Assembly (NCBI RefSeq): GCF_019801145.1
Contig: NZ_JAHVJQ010000013.1
Span: 1-64,000 of the forward strand
Length of the DNA: 64,000 nucleotides
Direction: 5' to 3'
From: Leisingera aquaemixtae
GTDB lineage: Bacteria; Pseudomonadota; Alphaproteobacteria; Rhodobacterales; Rhodobacteraceae
Under the pieces are notes generated by a model. That model had not been told where the DNA came from. It did no database searches and was given only the letters and a program-made list of their open reading frames with translations. Positions 28,778 through 37,732 of the stretch are shown piece by piece. The position numbers and the translations under genes are program-made. Within the stretch, counting starts at the first letter, position 1, and each line of letters starts with the position of its first letter.

Positions 28778-28838
28778 AGAATACTGCCCCCCTGCCCCAT
28801 GCCATATTTTGAAATGACGGTTTAAAATCTACATGGAA

Positions 28839-28854
28839 TTAACGTTTTCTTAAC
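28839..28854. promoter_or_regulatory. candidate CtrA box upstream of the 28777-28034 gene
   Basis: TTAA at 28839-28842, 7 bases (CGTTTTC), then TTAAC at 28850-28854. Match by eye to TTAA-N7-TTAAC. Confidence 0.6.
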
Positions 28855-28948
28855 CAATTGAGGGAAACGGGTCAACATTTGGGGGAATCCAATCAGACAG
28901 CACACAATGCATTTCCCGGAAAAAGTGTGGAAAATGCCGCAATAGCAG

Positions 28949-28984
28949 CGTAAAAATGACAACGCCCGGCCTTAAGACCGGGCG
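28949..28984 (-). terminator. rho-independent terminator after ileS
   Basis: CGCCCGG (28963-28969) and CCGGGCG (28978-28984) form a stem with an 8-base loop. On the minus strand it is followed by TTGTCATTTTTA. It lies 30 bases beyond the ileS stop codon. Confidence 0.65.
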
Positions 28985-29013
28985 CTGCGCACAATTCAGA
29001 GGTGAGGTCTGGC

Positions 29014-32000
29014 TTAGCCCAGCGCGCTGTCGCAACGGCCGCAGACGCCGTCGTGGCTGTGGCTGCCGACATCCGGCAGGATCTTCCAGCAGCGCTGGCA
29101 CTTGCCGCCGTCGGCCTTTTCAAACACCACCGACACACCGTCGACTTCCGGCATGCGGAAGGCTTCGGCGGGGGCCGGGTCGTTGGTCAGCTGAATGCCG
29201 GAGGTGATGCAGATATCGGCGAAGTTCACCGACTTCAGCGCCGCCAGCGCCTCGCCGTCGCGCACATGCACCACAGGTGCTGCCTCCAGCGAGGCGCCAA
29301 TCACCTTGTCGGTGCGCTGCACCTCCAGCGCTGCGGTCACCACCCGGCGGGCCTGGCGGATCTTGGACCACTTGGCGGCCAGCGGCTCGTTCAGCCAGTC
29401 TGCAGGCGTGTTCGGGATATCCTGCAGGTGCACGGAGCTTCCCTCGCCCGGGTATTTCTCCAGCCAGACCTCTTCCATGGTGAAGACCAGGATCGGCGCC
29501 AGCCAGGTGGTCAGGCGGTGGAACAGTATGTCCAGCACGGTGCGCGCGGCGCGGGCGTTCAACGTGTCGCCGTCGCAATAGAGCGCATCCTTGCGGATGT
29601 CGAAGTAGAAGGCCGACAGGTCCACGGTAGCAAAGTTGAACACCGCCGAGAACACGCCCTGGAAGTCAAACGACTGGTAGCCGCTGCGCACCTTCTGGTC
29701 GAGTTCGGCCAGGCGGTGCAGCACCCACCGTTCCAGCTCCGGCATATCCGCCGGGTCAACCCGCTGATCCTCGCTGAAGTCGCCCAGGGAGCCCAGCATG
29801 AACCGCATGGTGTTGCGCAGGCGGCGGTAGCTGTCGGCAGTGCCTTTCAGGATCTCCGGACCGATCCGTTGGTCGGCGGTGTAATCGGTCTGCGCCACCC
29901 ACAGGCGCAGGATGTCAGCGCCGTACTGCTTGACCACCTCCTCCGGCACGATGGTGTTGCCGAGCGACTTGGACATTTTCATGCCCTTCTCGTCCAGTGT
30001 GAAGCCGTGGGTCACAACATTGCGGTAAGGTGCGCGGCCCTTGGTGCCGCAGGCCTGCAAGAGCGAGGAGTGGAACCAGCCGCGGTGCTGGTCGGTGCCT
30101 TCCATGTAGACGTCGGCGATGCCGTCCTCGGTACCGTCCTCGCGGTCGCGCAGCACAAAGGCATGGGTCGAGCCGGAGTCGAACCACACGTCCAGCACGT
30201 CGAACACCTGGTCATAGGCATCCGCATCGACGATGCCGTCCAGCACCTTGGCCTTGAAGCCTTCTTCGTACCAGACATCGGCGCCGTGCGCCTCGAACTC
30301 GGCGACAATGCGCTTGTTGACCTCTTCATTGCGCAGCAGGAACTCCGCATCGGTCGGCAGCGCGCCCTTCTTGGTGAAGCAGGTCAGCGGCACACCCCAG
30401 GCGCGCTGGCGCGACAGCACCCAGTCTGGGCGGCTTTCGATCATCGAATGCAGGCGGTTGCGGCCGGTCTGCGGCCACCATTTCACCAGCTCGTCGATCG
30501 AGCGCAGCGCCCGTTCGCGGATGCTGTTGCCCATTTCGCCCATGCCGTCGTCCAGCTTGCGGTCGACGGAAGCAAACCACTGCGGCGTGTTGCGGTAGAT
30601 GATCGGCGCCTTGGAGCGCCAGGAATGCGGATAGCTGTGCTTGATCTTGCCGCGCGCCAGCAGGCCGCCGACTTCCACCAGCTTGTCGATGATGGTCTTG
30701 TTGGCATCGCCCTCGCCGCCCTTGCGATTGAGGATGTAGGTGCCGCCGAAGAAGGGCAGATCGGCGCGGAAGCCGCCGTCGTCCATCACGTTGTAGGTGA
30801 TCATCTGCTCCAGCATGTTCAGATCGCGGTAGAGCTCGAATTCCTCCATACCGTGGCTCGGCGCGCAGTGGACAAAGCCGGTGCCTTCGGTGTCGGTCAC
30901 AAAGGGGGCTGCGCGGAAGTCGCGGATACCGTCCCATTCGCCGTTCGAGCCTTCGGCGCCGTGCAGCGGGTGGTGCAGCGACAGGCTGGACAGTTCGTCC
31001 GCCGATACGCCGCGCAGGCGCTTGTACTGGTCCTCAGCCAGACGGGCGCGCTTGAACACCTCTGCCGCCAGGTTGTCGGCCAGCAGGAAGCGGTCGCCGG
31101 TATTGGCCCAGCATTCGTCCGGGGTGCCGGTCACCTCATAGAGGCCATAGGCAATGTCCGCGCCGTAAACCACCGCCTTGTTCGACGGGATGGTCCAGGG
31201 TGTGGTGGTCCAGATCACCACATGGGCGCCTTCCAGATCCTGCGCCACGATCGCAGAGTCAGCGCCAGCGAAATCCGCATCCTCGCCGTCTGCAGCCACG
31301 AACCCGCCGGCCTCGGCCACTTTGAACTTCACCCAGATGGTGAAGCTTTCCTTGTCGTGGTATTCGACCTCGGCCTCGGCCAGCGCGGTCTTCTCGACCG
31401 GCGACCACATCACCGGCTTGGAGCCCTGGTAGAGGGTGCCGTTCATCAGGAATTTCATGAACTCATCCGCGATCACCGCCTCGGCATGGTAGTTCATGGT
31501 CAGATACGGGTCATCCCAGTTGCCGGTGATACCCAGACGCTTGAACTCCTCGCGCTGGATGTCGACCCAGCTGTCGGCAAAAGCGCGGCATTCCTGGCGG
31601 AATTCGACAACCGGCACCGCATCCTTGTTCTTGCCCTTCTTGCGGTACTGCTCCTCGATCTTCCATTCGATCGGCAGGCCGTGGCAGTCCCAGCCCGGCA
31701 CATAGCGCGCATCAAAGCCCATCATCTGGTGCGAGCGCACAATCATGTCCTTGATGGTCTTGTTCAAAGCGTGGCCGATGTGCAGGTGGCCGTTGGCATA
31801 AGGAGGGCCGTCATGCAGGGTGAAGGGCTTGCGCTCCGCATCCGTGCCCTTGGCCGCGGCAGCTTTGTCCCGCAGGCGGTCGTAGACGCCGATCTCAGCC
31901 CAGCGCTCCAGCCAGGCGGGTTCGCGCTTGGGCAGGCCCGCGCGCATCGGGAAATCGGTTTTCGGCAGATTCAGGGTGTCTTTGTAGTCAGGCGTCTGAG

Positions 32001-32016
32001 GCGTGTCGGCGCACAT
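29014..32016 (-). CDS. ileS: isoleucine--tRNA ligase
   Basis: A 1000-residue class I aminoacyl-tRNA synthetase. The HIGH motif is in PYANGHLHIGHALN (HIGH begins at residue 79), the KMSKS motif is GMKMSKSLGNT with K680, and the C-terminal zinc site is complete (KCQRCWKI and VCGRCDSALG). The editing domain is present between them. I chose the ATG at 32016 over an earlier one at 32040 because AAAGGA sits 8-14 bases before it and MCADTPQTPDYKDTLNLPKT matches family openings. It is a single gene with a terminator. Confidence 0.97.
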   Translation of the reverse strand: MCADTPQTPDYKDTLNLPKTDFPMRAGLPKREPAWLERWAEIGVYDRLRDKAAAAKGTDAERKPFTLHDGPPYANGHLHIGHALNKTIKDMIVRSHQMMGFDARYVPGWDCHGLPIEWKIEEQYRKKGKNKDAVPVVEFRQECRAFADSWVDIQREEFKRLGITGNWDDPYLTMNYHAEAVIADEFMKFLMNGTLYQGSKPVMWSPVEKTALAEAEVEYHDKESFTIWVKFKVAEAGGFVAADGEDADFAGADSAIVAQDLEGAHVVIWTTTPWTIPSNKAVVYGADIAYGLYEVTGTPDECWANTGDRFLLADNLAAEVFKRARLAEDQYKRLRGVSADELSSLSLHHPLHGAEGSNGEWDGIRDFRAAPFVTDTEGTGFVHCAPSHGMEEFELYRDLNMLEQMITYNVMDDGGFRADLPFFGGTYILNRKGGEGDANKTIIDKLVEVGGLLARGKIKHSYPHSWRSKAPIIYRNTPQWFASVDRKLDDGMGEMGNSIRERALRSIDELVKWWPQTGRNRLHSMIESRPDWVLSRQRAWGVPLTCFTKKGALPTDAEFLLRNEEVNKRIVAEFEAHGADVWYEEGFKAKVLDGIVDADAYDQVFDVLDVWFDSGSTHAFVLRDREDGTEDGIADVYMEGTDQHRGWFHSSLLQACGTKGRAPYRNVVTHGFTLDEKGMKMSKSLGNTIVPEEVVKQYGADILRLWVAQTDYTADQRIGPEILKGTADSYRRLRNTMRFMLGSLGDFSEDQRVDPADMPELERWVLHRLAELDQKVRSGYQSFDFQGVFSAVFNFATVDLSAFYFDIRKDALYCDGDTLNARAARTVLDILFHRLTTWLAPILVFTMEEVWLEKYPGEGSSVHLQDIPNTPADWLNEPLAAKWSKIRQARRVVTAALEVQRTDKVIGASLEAAPVVHVRDGEALAALKSVNFADICITSGIQLTNDPAPAEAFRMPEVDGVSVVFEKADGGKCQRCWKILPDVGSHSHDGVCGRCDSALG

Positions 32017-32241
32017 CGGGGGCGTCCTTTGGATGATCAAGGTCGGGAATTGGGATATTCGGTTCGGCGCGATGGCTCAAGCGCCTTTGCCCGGCGGCTC
32101 AACGGTTTCAGAGCGCCGGGGATATAATTCGAATAATGATGGCCGCGAATAGGGACATGAGAGGCCTTATAGGGCGGTCCCACCGGAGGGTAAAGCGGCA
32201 GATGCGCCGCATCACGCGAAGGGCAGCGACCGGCCCTGGGC

Positions 32242-32296
32242 GGGCGCAAAGCGCCCTCCCGTGGGGAGGGTCGGGCGTGCCCGGCCTCGCGGCCGG
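32242..32296. repeat. three tandem hairpins between ileS and DUF2269
   Basis: GGGCGC-AAA-GCGCCC (32242-32256), CCCTCCC-GTG-GGGAGGG (32254-32270) and CCGGCC-TCGC-GGCCGG (32281-32296). They lie about 15 bases after the DUF2269 stop codon on the minus strand, so they may serve as a terminator array; the GC-rich style also fits a REP element. Confidence 0.55.
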
Positions 32297-32310
32297 ACGG
32301 AAATTGTCAA

Positions 32311-32799
32311 TCAGCGCACCAGCCAAATACCCAGATCCGGCCGCGCCAGCATCAGCCAGATGATCATCAGCACCGCGGCAAAGGCGGGGACGCCGCAGGC
32401 AAACCAGACAGCAAACAGGTGGTGATAGCGCGCAGGCAGCGCCCGCCCTGCCTCCGCTGCTGCCCGCGCCAAGCCGCGCAGCCGCAGCTGGATCCAGACC
32501 ACTGGCAGCCAGAACGCCCCGGTCAGCACGTAAAGGAGCAGCGACAGCGCCAGCCAGCCCTCGCTGAATGGCCAGCCCAGCCGCCAGGCCAGCAACCCGC
32601 CGGTGATCGGCTGAACGATCACCGCAGTGGCGGTGAACAGGAGGTCTGCCAGCACCACCACGCCCGCAGTATGGGCAATCAGGCGCGCATCCTTTGTCCG
32701 GTGCGCCATCAGCATGAAAAAGGCGATACCCGCTCCGGTGCCCAAAAGCACGCAGGCGCCGATCACATGCAGCCAGCGCAGGATCAGGTCCACCTCCAT
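32311..32799 (-). CDS. DUF2269 family membrane protein
   Basis: A 162-residue membrane protein with four predicted helices. The first helix ends in HVIGACVLLGTGAGIAFFML, and the family pattern of a His near the N-terminus plus the PITGGLLAWRLGWPFS loop matches DUF2269, which is often encoded next to SDR-DoxX proteins. It starts 1 base after the upstream gene stops, so it is coupled to it. Function is not known; heme or redox roles have been suggested for related proteins but nothing here proves this. Confidence 0.8.
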   Translation of the reverse strand: MEVDLILRWLHVIGACVLLGTGAGIAFFMLMAHRTKDARLIAHTAGVVVLADLLFTATAVIVQPITGGLLAWRLGWPFSEGWLALSLLLYVLTGAFWLPVVWIQLRLRGLARAAAEAGRALPARYHHLFAVWFACGVPAFAAVLMIIWLMLARPDLGIWLVR

Positions 32800-32800
32800 C

Positions 32801-34108
32801 TCAACGCTCCTGCAGCAGTTGATGAGTGATCAGCGCCAGCAGCAGGCCCGGCAGCACCTTGACCAGCGGCCCGAGCGGATCAGCCCACATCTGCGGCGTA
32901 ACCGCAGTGGCCGCGGCCAGGTAAATCAGCGAGACCGCCACCATCCCCAGACAGGCGCGCACCGCCCAGGGCCGCCACAGGATTGCCAGCCCCAGGGCGA
33001 TGTCGGCAAATGACCAGAACCCGACACTGGCTTTTGCAAGCAGGCCGCTCCAGCCCTCATCCGTCAGCACCTTCGCCGCAGTATCCAGCTGCCACAGGCC
33101 GATCAGCCCTGAAGCCAGCCAGAACAAGCTCAGCACGGCGGCCGCAACCGGCATCAGCAGCGCCATCCGCGCATCCAGCCGCTGCGCACGCCCGGAAGGC
33201 AGCGATTGATAGACGGTGCTCAGGGGCGCCACCTCGCGCCCCGTGGCTCCCCGGTACGGGGCGGGATCGCCGCGCACGCCGCTCTGGATTTCGGCAATCG
33301 CCGTCGAGCGCAGCGGCGAGCGCCAGCCCAGCCGCCCCAGCGCATCGGCGCAGGCCGCCAGCGGCGGCAGCAGCCAGCCCGGGAACCGCAGCACCATGCG
33401 GGGCGGTGCAAACCCCAGCCATTTACGTGTCTCCGCCAGAACCTCTTCCAGCGTGTGCACTTGCTCTTCGACCAGATCATAGGTCCCCTGCGGCAGGCCG
33501 CCCTGCAGCGCGGCAGCTACCGCCTCTGCCAGATCTGCCATGCCGATGCACTGCACCGGCGCATCTGCCAGCGCCACCGGCTGCACCAGCGGCACCGCCG
33601 CCAGCATCCGCAAGAGCCGGGTGCCGCCATAGGCGCCCTGCCCGATCACCAGCCCCGGCTTCAGGATCCAGGCCGCAGCGCCAGAGGCCCGCAAGGCCGC
33701 GTCGCCCCGTCCCTTGCTGCGCATGAACTCCGTCCCGGCGTCTGGTCCTGCCCCGGCAGCTGAAATCTGCACAACCGTGATGCCCCGCTCTGCACAGGCC
33801 GCCCCCAAGGCTGCAATGGCTGTGTGGTGCACCGCCTCCAGCTCCCCTGGCGCCATATCCTGCAGAACCCCCGCGCAGTTCACCACGACGTCCGCACCCT
33901 GCAGCAGCGGCGCCCAGTCCGCAGGCCGCAGCAGCTGCAGCAGGTCGCCCTGCACAAACGGCACGCCCGGCAGCACCCGCGCCGCCTGCGCCGCACTGCG
34001 GCCCAGCCCCGCTGCCTCGTATCCGGCGGCCCGAAGGGCGCGCACCACCTCAGCCCCGATAAACCCGTAGGCGCCCAGAACCAGCACCCGCCTTGTGTTC
34101 TCCGCCAT
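32801..34108 (-). CDS. SDR-like NAD(P)-binding protein fused to DoxX-like membrane domain
   Basis: A 435-residue fusion. The N-terminal half (about 1-290) is an atypical short-chain dehydrogenase, with a Rossmann motif VLVLGAYGFIGAEVVRAL and the second-strand segment GADVVVNCAGVLQD. It has no clear YxxxK pair, so it may bind a nucleotide without normal SDR chemistry. The C-terminal quarter (about 315-435) has four hydrophobic helices like DoxX. It is followed at once by the DUF2269 gene. I use the ATG at 34108 (MAENTRRVLVLGAYG) rather than one seven codons upstream. It is divergent from the truncated haemoglobin. Confidence 0.85.
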   Translation of the reverse strand: MAENTRRVLVLGAYGFIGAEVVRALRAAGYEAAGLGRSAAQAARVLPGVPFVQGDLLQLLRPADWAPLLQGADVVVNCAGVLQDMAPGELEAVHHTAIAALGAACAERGITVVQISAAGAGPDAGTEFMRSKGRGDAALRASGAAAWILKPGLVIGQGAYGGTRLLRMLAAVPLVQPVALADAPVQCIGMADLAEAVAAALQGGLPQGTYDLVEEQVHTLEEVLAETRKWLGFAPPRMVLRFPGWLLPPLAACADALGRLGWRSPLRSTAIAEIQSGVRGDPAPYRGATGREVAPLSTVYQSLPSGRAQRLDARMALLMPVAAAVLSLFWLASGLIGLWQLDTAAKVLTDEGWSGLLAKASVGFWSFADIALGLAILWRPWAVRACLGMVAVSLIYLAAATAVTPQMWADPLGPLVKVLPGLLLALITHQLLQER

Positions 34109-34265
34109 CAATGAATGCCTTTTTGACAAATCTCCCGCTCACCATAACGGCAGCGGCGCCAGGCGCCAGCGCTGCCGCGGTCCGGCACTGCAGCAGATGC
34201 GCCTTCCCTCTTCCGCTGGCTGTGGCTTCGACTTATCTACAGGCGAAAGCAGGCCGGAGCAGATT

Positions 34266-34688
34266 ATGATTGAGACCGAAACGCAGAACCCGCTGGCGCG
34301 GTTCGACATCACCGCAGAGGAAATATCCCGCGTGGTTGCCGTGTTCTATATGCAGGTGCGTGCGGACGATGTGCTGGGACCGGTATTTGCCGCCCATGTC
34401 ACCGACTGGCCGGAGCATGAGGAGAAGATCGCTGGCTTCTGGCGCAATGCGATCCTGCGCGAGCGCAGCTACAGCGGCAATCCGATGCGGGTGCACGTCT
34501 CGCGCCCCGATGTGAAGGCAGAGCATTTCCCGCTGTGGCTGGGCCTGTTCCACCAGGTGCTGCGGGCTGAGCTGCCGGAGCGCACCGCGTTGCAATGGGG
34601 CGCCCTGGCCGACCGCATCGGCGAAGGCTTCCGCACCGGCATCGTGGCCATGCGCCAGCCCAAGGACCAGCCGCCGAAACTGTTCTGA
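34266..34688 (+). CDS. group III truncated haemoglobin
   Basis: A 140-residue haem protein. The group III signatures are EHFPLWLGLFHQVLR with the proximal His just before F-x-L-W-L, and the segment FYMQVRADDVLGPVFA in the A/B helices. Such proteins bind oxygen or nitric oxide and may act as NO dioxygenases in aerobic bacteria. The ATG at 34266 begins a well-ordered MIETETQNPLARFDITAEEI. Upstream extension has no family match. It is a single gene, divergent from the SDR-DoxX gene. Confidence 0.88.
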   Translation: MIETETQNPLARFDITAEEISRVVAVFYMQVRADDVLGPVFAAHVTDWPEHEEKIAGFWRNAILRERSYSGNPMRVHVSRPDVKAEHFPLWLGLFHQVLRAELPERTALQWGALADRIGEGFRTGIVAMRQPKDQPPKLF

Positions 34689-34766
34689 CACCCTCAGCCG
34701 GGGCACTCCCGCGCCTGCCGGTGTTCTGGCTGCGCCAGACCACCTCTGCAGCCTGGGGCGCGCGAT

Positions 34767-35756
34767 CTACTTCTCCTTGGAAAACAGGCCTGTCAGCGCC
34801 CGCTGCACCACCTTGCGCGTGCTCGGCTTGTGCTGCGGCGAAAACGGCATCGGGCGGCAGACCTCCATTGCGGCAACGCCGACACGCGCCGACAAGGCGC
34901 CGTTGACCAGCCCTTCGCCGAACCGGCGGGAGAGCTTGGAGAGCACCGATCCGCCCAGCACCGGTTCCAAGAGGTCATCGCCCGCGGCCACCGCGCCGGT
35001 GGCGGCCAGATGCGCCAGCACTGCACGGGTCAGCCGCCAGGAACTGAAGAACCCGGGCCGGCCGCCATAAATCCCTGCCACCCGTCGTATCATCCTGAGC
35101 GAGGAGACCAGCGCCGTCAGAATATCCGCCAGCGCCATCGGCACCAGCGCCGTTACCGTCGCGACCTGCCGGGCCGCGGCCTCCACCTCGCACAGGGCCA
35201 GCGCGTCCAGCGGCACCAGCAGCTCTTCCTCTGCCAGCAGCAGGAGTGCATCGCCGTCCATCACCTCGTCCTGGCGCTCCGCCAGCCGGGCCTGATGCCA
35301 GCTGAGTTCCTCGCGCCCGCTATAGAAGGCCTCCAGCCGGGTGGTGAAGGCGCGGGCCGCAGCCAGATCCGTGGCCTCTCCGGCCTGATGGCGCAACGCA
35401 TCGACACGCCGCAGCCGCGAAAGCGCCGCCAGTTCGCGCAGGGCCATGGCAAGCGCCAGCAACAGCAGCAGCGCCAGCCCGGCCGTGACGGCCCAGCCCA
35501 GCAGCGGCACCCGGTCAATCAGCCCGGCGGCGAAGTCCCAGGCCGCGACAGAGGCCATGGCGCCGATGACCGCCACCGGCAGCGCCCAGAACCAGCGCGC
35601 CAGCCGCGACGGGTGGCGGGCGGCGATCCGGGCAGCCTGCTCCATCGCCGGGGGCTGCACCGCCAGCGGGGCCGGGTCGGGAACCGGCGGCGCTTCCGCC
35701 ACTGGCGGCGCCCTCTCTTCATCCTCCAGGTCAAACAGAACCGGCTTCTTGGTCAT
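34767..35756 (-). CDS. ycjF: DUF697/YcjF family membrane protein
   Basis: A 329-residue inner-membrane protein. A short Pro-rich, acidic cytoplasmic start is followed by two membrane helices at about 60-80 and 87-108, then a long soluble domain of the DUF697 family (LVPMALADILTALVSSLRMIRR and GGRPGFFSSWRLTRAVLAHLA). It is usually paired with YcjX and linked to stress or phage-shock envelope protection in enterobacteria; the role here is inferred. The ATG overlaps the GNAT stop codon by 4 bases. Confidence 0.87.
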   Translation of the reverse strand: MTKKPVLFDLEDEERAPPVAEAPPVPDPAPLAVQPPAMEQAARIAARHPSRLARWFWALPVAVIGAMASVAAWDFAAGLIDRVPLLGWAVTAGLALLLLLALAMALRELAALSRLRRVDALRHQAGEATDLAAARAFTTRLEAFYSGREELSWHQARLAERQDEVMDGDALLLLAEEELLVPLDALALCEVEAAARQVATVTALVPMALADILTALVSSLRMIRRVAGIYGGRPGFFSSWRLTRAVLAHLAATGAVAAGDDLLEPVLGGSVLSKLSRRFGEGLVNGALSARVGVAAMEVCRPMPFSPQHKPSTRKVVQRALTGLFSKEK

Positions 35757-36208
35757 GCGGCCGCCCCCTGTGCTGCGCGCCATTCAAAAGCGATGTCGGG
35801 CAGACCTTCCTCATTGCCGGAGCCATCCCCGCGGCCGGTTTCGGCAAAACCCTCGCGCCGGTAAAACTTTTGCGCCCCTGCGTTGGCGGCAAAGGTGCGC
35901 AGAGTCAGACGCAGCGCGGCGGCTTTGGCCGCATCCAGAAGCATCTTGCCTGTGCCCAGTCCGCACGCCTCTGGCGCGAGATAGAGCGCGCAGACCTCCT
36001 CGCCGTCGCGGGCCAGGAAACCTTCAACGCACCCGGCCCTTTCCGCCACCGTGACCCAGCCGCGGTCGATCATAGTGCCGCAAAAGGAAATCACCTCAGC
36101 CGAGGTGTAGAGCTTGGGCATCCACTCCGTCTTCTGCTGGAAATGGTAGAGGATATCGCCAACCGTGCCGGCATCCAAAGGCGCGGCGGGGCGCAGGAAC
36201 AGGGTCAC
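35753..36208 (-). CDS. GNAT family N-acetyltransferase
   Basis: A 151-residue protein. The acetyl-CoA binding region is ALYLAPEACGLGTGKMLLDAA, with the GNAT motif A R/Q-x-x-G-x-G/A in diverged form (C-G-L-G-T-G), and the C-terminal NAGAQKFYRREGF segment that is typical of the fold. The substrate is unknown. The start is GTG at 36208, which overlaps the ycjX stop codon, and the stop overlaps the ycjF start, so it is sandwiched in a single translational unit. It may modify an amine linked to envelope stress. Confidence 0.85.
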   Translation of the reverse strand: MTLFLRPAAPLDAGTVGDILYHFQQKTEWMPKLYTSAEVISFCGTMIDRGWVTVAERAGCVEGFLARDGEEVCALYLAPEACGLGTGKMLLDAAKAAALRLTLRTFAANAGAQKFYRREGFAETGRGDGSGNEEGLPDIAFEWRAAQGAAA

Positions 36209-37617
36209 AGGGCATCTCCGATCAGGAATTCGGCGGCGCGGTCGAGGCGGATATGCGGCGGGCCGCTGCCGTGTTTCAGGGTAAGCGGCGCAGGGCCAAA
36301 GGCCATCGACTGATAATCGCCTTCCAGCCAGCGCTCCGCGCCCTGACGCGCCGGGGTCAGCAGCTGGGCCGGGTCCTGCGGCAAAGCACCTGGGTAGAAG
36401 GCCGCCTGCTTGCCGCTGTCCAATAGCGTGCCGCGCACGCAGGGCAGCTCAGCGCCGTTGTGCGGGCGCATCTCCTCCGTGGTGGTGCGCAGGGAGGCCA
36501 GCGCCAGCGCCGCAGTATCCGCCCCGGCAAAGCGGGCGCGGTCCTGCGCCTCGCGGGTGAGCGCCTCGATAATGGCGGTCATCTGCGGGTGCTGGGCGTG
36601 GTGCAAATGGTCGGCCTTGGTGGCGGCGAACAGGATTTTCTCCACTCGCTTGCCGCCCAGAAGCCGGGTCAGGAAATGGTTGCGCCCCGGCTTGAAGGCG
36701 CTGAGGATATCGGCCATCGCATGGCGCAGATCCTCCACCGCCTGCGGCCCGGAATGGATCGCCGAGAGCGCATCCACCAGCACCACCTGCCGGTCGATGC
36801 GGGCAAAGTGGTCACGGAAAAACGGTTTCACGACCTTGGATTTATAGGCCTCATACCGCCGCTCCATCTCCCGCCACAGGCTGCCGCGCGGCGGGTTGCC
36901 GACCTGCGGCAGCGGCGCAAAGGTCAGCACCGGCGAGCCTTCCAGGTCGCCGGGCAACAGGAAGCGCCCCGGGGTGCAGTCGTAGAAACCGGCGGCGCGG
37001 GCGCCGGCCAGGTATTGCGTGAAAGCCGCGGCGAGGGCCTGGGCCTGCGGCTCATCGTGTGCCCCGGCAGGAACCGCCTTGGATTGTTCTTCCAGAAAAT
37101 GTTCCGCCTGCGGGCGGGAGGCAATGCGGGACAGAACATCCGCGGACCACTCGGCGTAGGTTTTGTCCAGCAACGCCAGGTCCAGCAGCCATTCACCGGG
37201 GTAGTCGACAATATCCAGATGCAGCGTGCGCGGCCCCTGCAGGCCTGCCAAGAGCCCCGCGGGCCGCACCTTCAGGCTGAGGCGCAGCTCAGACACCGCA
37301 CGGGTGCTGTCCGGCCAATGGGGTGACGGCCCGGTCAGCGCCGCAAGGTGGTTTTCATAATCGAACCGCGGTACGGTGTCGTCCGGCTGAGGCTGCAGGA
37401 AGGCGGCCTCGATCCGGCCTTCGCGCGCGGCGCTCAGCTGCAGCATCCGGCCCCGGTCCATCAGGTTGGCGACCAGCGAGGTGATGAACACCGTCTTGCC
37501 GGAGCGCGCCAGCCCGGTGACCCCCAGCCGGATGGGCCGGTCGAACAGCGCCGCGGAGAGGCCGCTGGTCACGCTCTCCACCCCGCTCATCACCCCGTCT
37601 GCAAGGGAGGTTATCAC
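36205..37617 (-). CDS. ycjX: YcjX-like P-loop ATPase
   Basis: A 470-residue protein of the YcjX/DUF463 family. The P-loop is GVTGLARSGKTVFITSLVAN with K41 and T42. The RPIRLGVTG segment is typical of the family. The gene is encoded upstream of ycjF, as in many proteobacteria, but here a GNAT gene is inserted. The start was set at a GTG at 37617 because the family usually begins about 30-35 residues before the P-loop; an ATG at 37590 is an alternative. Related to stress response and the phage-shock system by gene context in other species. Confidence 0.85.
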   Translation of the reverse strand: MITSLADGVMSGVESVTSGLSAALFDRPIRLGVTGLARSGKTVFITSLVANLMDRGRMLQLSAAREGRIEAAFLQPQPDDTVPRFDYENHLAALTGPSPHWPDSTRAVSELRLSLKVRPAGLLAGLQGPRTLHLDIVDYPGEWLLDLALLDKTYAEWSADVLSRIASRPQAEHFLEEQSKAVPAGAHDEPQAQALAAAFTQYLAGARAAGFYDCTPGRFLLPGDLEGSPVLTFAPLPQVGNPPRGSLWREMERRYEAYKSKVVKPFFRDHFARIDRQVVLVDALSAIHSGPQAVEDLRHAMADILSAFKPGRNHFLTRLLGGKRVEKILFAATKADHLHHAQHPQMTAIIEALTREAQDRARFAGADTAALALASLRTTTEEMRPHNGAELPCVRGTLLDSGKQAAFYPGALPQDPAQLLTPARQGAERWLEGDYQSMAFGPAPLTLKHGSGPPHIRLDRAAEFLIGDAL

Positions 37618-37732
37618 CAAGGCCCTGATCCTGCTCTGTTCTTGCTGCTGACAAGATAGGCAGCATCCCGCCGGGATACCAGACCACACGCAGGGCTTGC
37701 CCCGGCCCGGCCCTGTTGCTAGTTGCCCGGCC

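Noticed and set aside
29002-32127. A very long open frame on the plus strand opposite ileS.
   Set aside because: Its reverse complement is the well-conserved isoleucyl-tRNA synthetase with all motifs; high GC makes long antisense frames common.
32017-32310. Possible T-box or structured leader of ileS.
   Set aside because: The hairpins are on the far side, next to the DUF2269 stop codon, and T-boxes are not expected in alphaproteobacteria.
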